Assembly (NCBI GenBank): GCA_051294375.1
Contig: CM119267.1
Location: forward strand, 17,958,992-18,022,991
Direction of reading: 5' to 3'
Origin: Paraspadella gotoi
Taxonomy: Eukaryota; Chaetognatha
Length of the DNA: 64,000 nt
Made by a program: the position numbers and the translations under genes. The notes under the pieces are model-generated. The model was not told the DNA's origin. It saw only the letters and a program-made list of their open reading frames with translations, and ran no database searches. Position 1 is the first letter of the stretch, and each line of letters begins with the position of its first letter. Shown piece after piece: positions 42,713 through 64,000 of the stretch.

Positions 42713-45372
42713 ATGAGCGACGTTTACGTTTACATTTACGACTTGACTAAAGGGATGGCGCGAGCTATGTCCATGTCTCTTTTAGGTGATAATCACTCAC
42801 TAATAGTGAGTCACTATTCTTCTTAATTTTGATAAACATAATCAAAATTTTTTATTCGTCCTGAAGGCAAACAGTTGGAAGGCGTCTGGCACACCGGCAT
42901 CGTCGTCTTTGGGACCGAATGGTACTTCGGCGGCGGCGGGATCGGCAATTGTCCGCCCTGCGGCACGATTCTTGGACAACCGGAGGAAAAAAAGTTTTTG
43001 GGCCGCACGCACGTTTCGCCCACGGACTTTCAAACATACCTCTTCAACCTCTCCCAAACGAGGTTCCGCCCCAACGACTACCATCTCATTCGAAACAACT
43101 GCAACAACTTCTCCGACGAGGTCGCGCAGTTCCTCACGGGAACAAAAATTCCGGCGCACATCACCGGCCTTCCGCAGGTTGGAACCATGCCTGAAGGGGG
43201 GAAACAAGCTGCGACTTTTCTACTTAAATCGAGAGAGAGAGAGAGAATAGTCTACGTATTTGCTCTGTGGAATGTAGATTTCTTTTAGGAGGTTCTCGAC
43301 ACTCCCTTTGGTCGGATGATCATGCCGATGTTGGAACAAATGACCGTCGACCCGGGCACCAACAGAACGCTTTTTGGACATCCACCAAGTCAGTAACCGG
43401 ATTTTTATTCTTTTATGCACGACCTACAGTAGGTCTGTCCGTGTGTCTGTCGGTAGAAAGTGAATGTATTACATATTAAAGGCGTAGTGAAAGTTACATA
43501 CGAAAATTCTAAAAGTCAATTATGAACAACATACCATCAGTGAACAATTAATTTGTAAAAAAAATTAATTTTATGTTTTTTAATTTTCGCAGAAGGCTAT
43601 ATTTATATATAGTACTATCCTTATAAAATCGAAAATTTCAAAATAGACTTTTCTTAATTTTGATTGCAGATTTGAATTCCTCGTCAAAATATTGTGAAAG
43701 AAAATTAATTCATTTTTTAAAAATTCTTTCATTAAGTGGGTTAAAAATTAAAAAAAACTATATTTAATATGTAAAAAGTTAATTTTCAGCTTAAAATATA
43801 GCTTTTTCTAATTTTTTACCCACTTAATGAAGGAATTTTTCAAAAGAGTTATATTTCTTTTTATCAACTTTTTATGACGAATCCAAATCTGCAAAAAATT
43901 CTTCAAAAAAACTGTTTTGAAATTTTAACATTTATTGGTTTAGTACTAGTATAAATATTGCCTACTGCGTAAATTGTAAAATTTATTATAAATTTTTTTA
44001 TACATAAATGTTCATAAGTATAATGTTGTTCGTTCCTCACTTTTAGAATTTTAATTAAAGTTAAACTTAGGAATTATACTACGCCTTAATTACATATGTT
44101 TCTAGGAAAACGGGAAATGAGAAGGGGACAGAAATTTTTTTTTTTCTGAAAGTAAATGTATGTATAGTATACGTCAGAATAAAAGGTGCTAATGATATGA
44201 TTGATACGTATACATATGTATATGTTAAAAATATTGCTGTATAGAGCGAAAATATTATTCAAGCGCAAGCCATTGTGATGACACACGAGTTCGTTTCTTG
44301 TTCATCCGCCGCCCGATAGTTCAACACACAACCACCTCAGGCAGGCATTCCGAACGATCTGACGGTAACCTCGATTCCGCTCGCAGCGTTCCGGTGCTTC
44401 ATCCGCTGGCAAAAGTCTTGAGGGAAAAAGCGTGGAGATCTCTCGGCCGGCGATAGAGCTGGCCGTAGAGAGAATCAAGGGTGCGATCTCACCCGAGGAG
44501 GGTCAAGTCGTCGAAGAAATTCGCGTCAGTTTTTACATCCTTCAACTCAGCCCTTTTCCTTCGCGTCAACGATTCTCTCCCCCTCGTCTCTAGGAATTTT
44601 GCTCGATTCCTCTGAACGAACTATCGACTGGACGTTGGGTCGACCCCACTTTAATCTCCTCGTCTCCGCCGTCTCTTCCTCTTCCGCCTCCTCGGCCGCC
44701 GCCGACCTGCTCGCGGCCGCCTTGCGACGTGAAGAGGTCGTTGCCATGGCGACTCGAGACCCGAACCGTCAGTTGCGCCGTCTGACGGCGTCTTTGGGAG
44801 AAGGCGGCAACGACGACGTTATCCGGGTTTTGGCGAACTTAACCGCGCACGAGGCACAGTGGGGTTGGATGCTCTCGAGGGAAGAGATCGAGGGGAATAC
44901 GAAGACCACGCCCTTCACCGTCTTGACCGGGTTGTTGGGCCGGGTTGTCGAAAAATGCCTCGGAAGGGATAGTTTGTGCCATCTCTCCATTATTTGTTTT
45001 AACACGAGTTTAGGTATATTTTTATTTCAAAAAATGAACATAAAATGCATATTAACATAATTTTATTTGGTTTCAGGCGTTCGACAGCTTTCTAAAGACA
45101 CTACTTCCTCTAATTTTGTCACCACTGACTCCTTGGAACTCGTACCTCCAATTCTGGAATATCTCGTACAGCTGCAGATGCCACAGCCCAACGCTCCTTC
45201 TGTACAAGAAAACGATCTCACGACAATCGAAGCTTTCGTAGAAACGCTTGGCGTTCTGTCGCGCGTAAACGACGACGTCAAGATGCTGGTCATGTCTTAC
45301 GGCGTCGACGCTGAGATCGTTGGAAGCCGAGCGCCCAAAGCCGCGCGATTGGCTGGAAACTTGTTCGGGTGA
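42713..45372 (+). CDS. DESI/PPPDE peptidase with C-terminal PUL domain
   Basis: Exons seen: 42713-42785, 42867-43177, 43289-43388, then 44387-44524, 44594-45013 and 45077-45372. The first three encode a DESI1-like PPPDE thiol peptidase: start MSDVYVYIYDLTKGMA, catalytic His33 in GVWHTGIVVFG, catalytic Cys103 in IRNNCNNFSDEV. DESI enzymes remove SUMO or ubiquitin-like tags. The later exons match the helical PUL domain of PLAA-type proteins, which binds p97/Cdc48; the closing part LGVLSRVNDDVKMLVMSYGV corresponds to the PUL end. The linker exon 44387-44524 is open only in the phase-0 frame, whereas exon 3 ends in phase 1. Either a micro-exon is missed or a splice site is unusual; the next join works if the donor is at GTCA|GTTTTT. 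The 1-kb intron 3 contains a MITE. Confidence 0.85.
43480..44086. mobile_element. Foldback MITE, PIF/Harbinger-like
   Basis: A 607-bp imperfect palindrome. The ends are AGGCGTAGT (43480) and ACTACGCCT (to 44086), flanked by TAA on both sides (43477-43479, 44087-44089). Matching arms continue inward: TTCTAAAAGTCAATTATGAACAACAT with its counterpart near 44008-44055; TTTGATTGCAGATTTGAATTC with GAATCCAAATCTGCAAAA; CTTTCATTAAGTGGG with CCCACTTAATGAAGG about 43790. A 3-bp TWA duplication is typical of PIF/Harbinger elements. It lies in intron 3 of the DESI-PUL gene and has no transposase. Confidence 0.8.
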
Positions 45373-45832
45373 TGCTCGTATCGACTTTTTTTTTTTACCT
45401 CACCTGACGATCCTCGTCGTCATCGGGAGAAGTCGGGCAGATTTACGCATTGGGTTCTGAGGATGACAAGCCAAATTTATTTCAAGAAAGTTAATTATAC
45501 CGTTTATTCGTGGGGCTTTCTTCGCAAAATTTATGATTGGTTGTTGGTCTTAAGTCACATCTTACTTAATTACTGTATTTATTTATTTGTTTTGCAATAA
45601 TGTCCATCACAGCATCAGAAAATATTTGCGATTTGGCACAAAGTCGCATCGCTGAAACTATGCGGCGACGAAAACTTTTCGCCGATTTAGAATCGAGACA
45701 TTTACAAATGTAGACTTTTAGACTCGGCAAAATCGTGTCACAGGCAGAAACACTCAATGAACCTATAAATCAGAGAAACAATCTACAAAATCACTAGTAA
45801 TTTATTTATTAAAACTAAAACTACTTTCAACA
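45373..45832. other. Short intergenic region, likely promoter of the next gene
   Basis: No exon seen between the DESI-PUL stop and the ATG at 45833. Confidence 0.4.

Positions 45833-64000
<18,168 letters not shown>

Noticed and set aside
43580-43970. Possible microRNA precursor from the long hairpin
   Set aside because: The palindrome is hundreds of bases long with transposon ends and a target duplication, so a MITE explains it better.

Overview
This is a eukaryotic, almost certainly animal, window. Genes are split by many short GT-AG introns, mostly 60-100 bp, and a few are GC-AG. Coding exons are GC-rich and rich in CG dinucleotides, set in AT-rich DNA full of microsatellites. A UGA-encoded selenocysteine with a good downstream SECIS shows that the organism decodes selenium. 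Fusion of glutaredoxin to thioredoxin reductase (TGR) is typical of flatworms and also occurs in other animals. I cannot fix the species; a flatworm or other lophotrochozoan is a guess.

Left third (1-23.6 kb): gene-poor. A minus-strand Ser-rich gene, with exons at 1086-3152, is the only coding unit I can support. The rest is (CT/GA)n, (GAC)n and (CTAT)n tracts, a 280-bp G-rich purine tract, a duplicated block (9062-11523 and 12525-14160) next to an assembly gap, and two tRNA-like SINE families. One SINE family forms a tandem pair at 21655-22348.

Middle (23.6-45.4 kb): a dense gene row, all on the plus strand. In order: Derlin-2/3; a selenoprotein TGR with two N-terminal glutaredoxin domains; a ZIP1/3-type zinc transporter; RLP24; a double zinc-knuckle protein of unknown role; the tRNA wybutosine enzyme TYW2; an intronless UDP-glycosyltransferase (UGT) followed by a broken tandem copy; and a DESI-type PPPDE peptidase joined to a PUL domain. 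Introns of TGR, TYW2 and DESI-PUL carry mobile elements.

Right third (45.8-64 kb): one large plus-strand gene of at least 39 exons, running off the window. I assign it to the TNRC18/BAHCC1/winged-eye chromatin family from its C-terminal Tudor-like region. Every one of its exon junctions that I traced keeps phase. Its 7.2-kb third intron holds a separate minus-strand gene for a four-pass membrane protein, plus several repeats.

The genes look like unlinked housekeeping functions (ER quality control, redox, zinc, ribosome assembly, tRNA modification, deSUMOylation/ubiquitin, chromatin), not a pathway cluster. The most unusual items are the Grx-Grx-TrxR selenoprotein, UGT copies lacking the usual catalytic His, the DESI-PUL fusion, the nested antisense membrane gene, and a foldback MITE with a perfect 3-bp target duplication.
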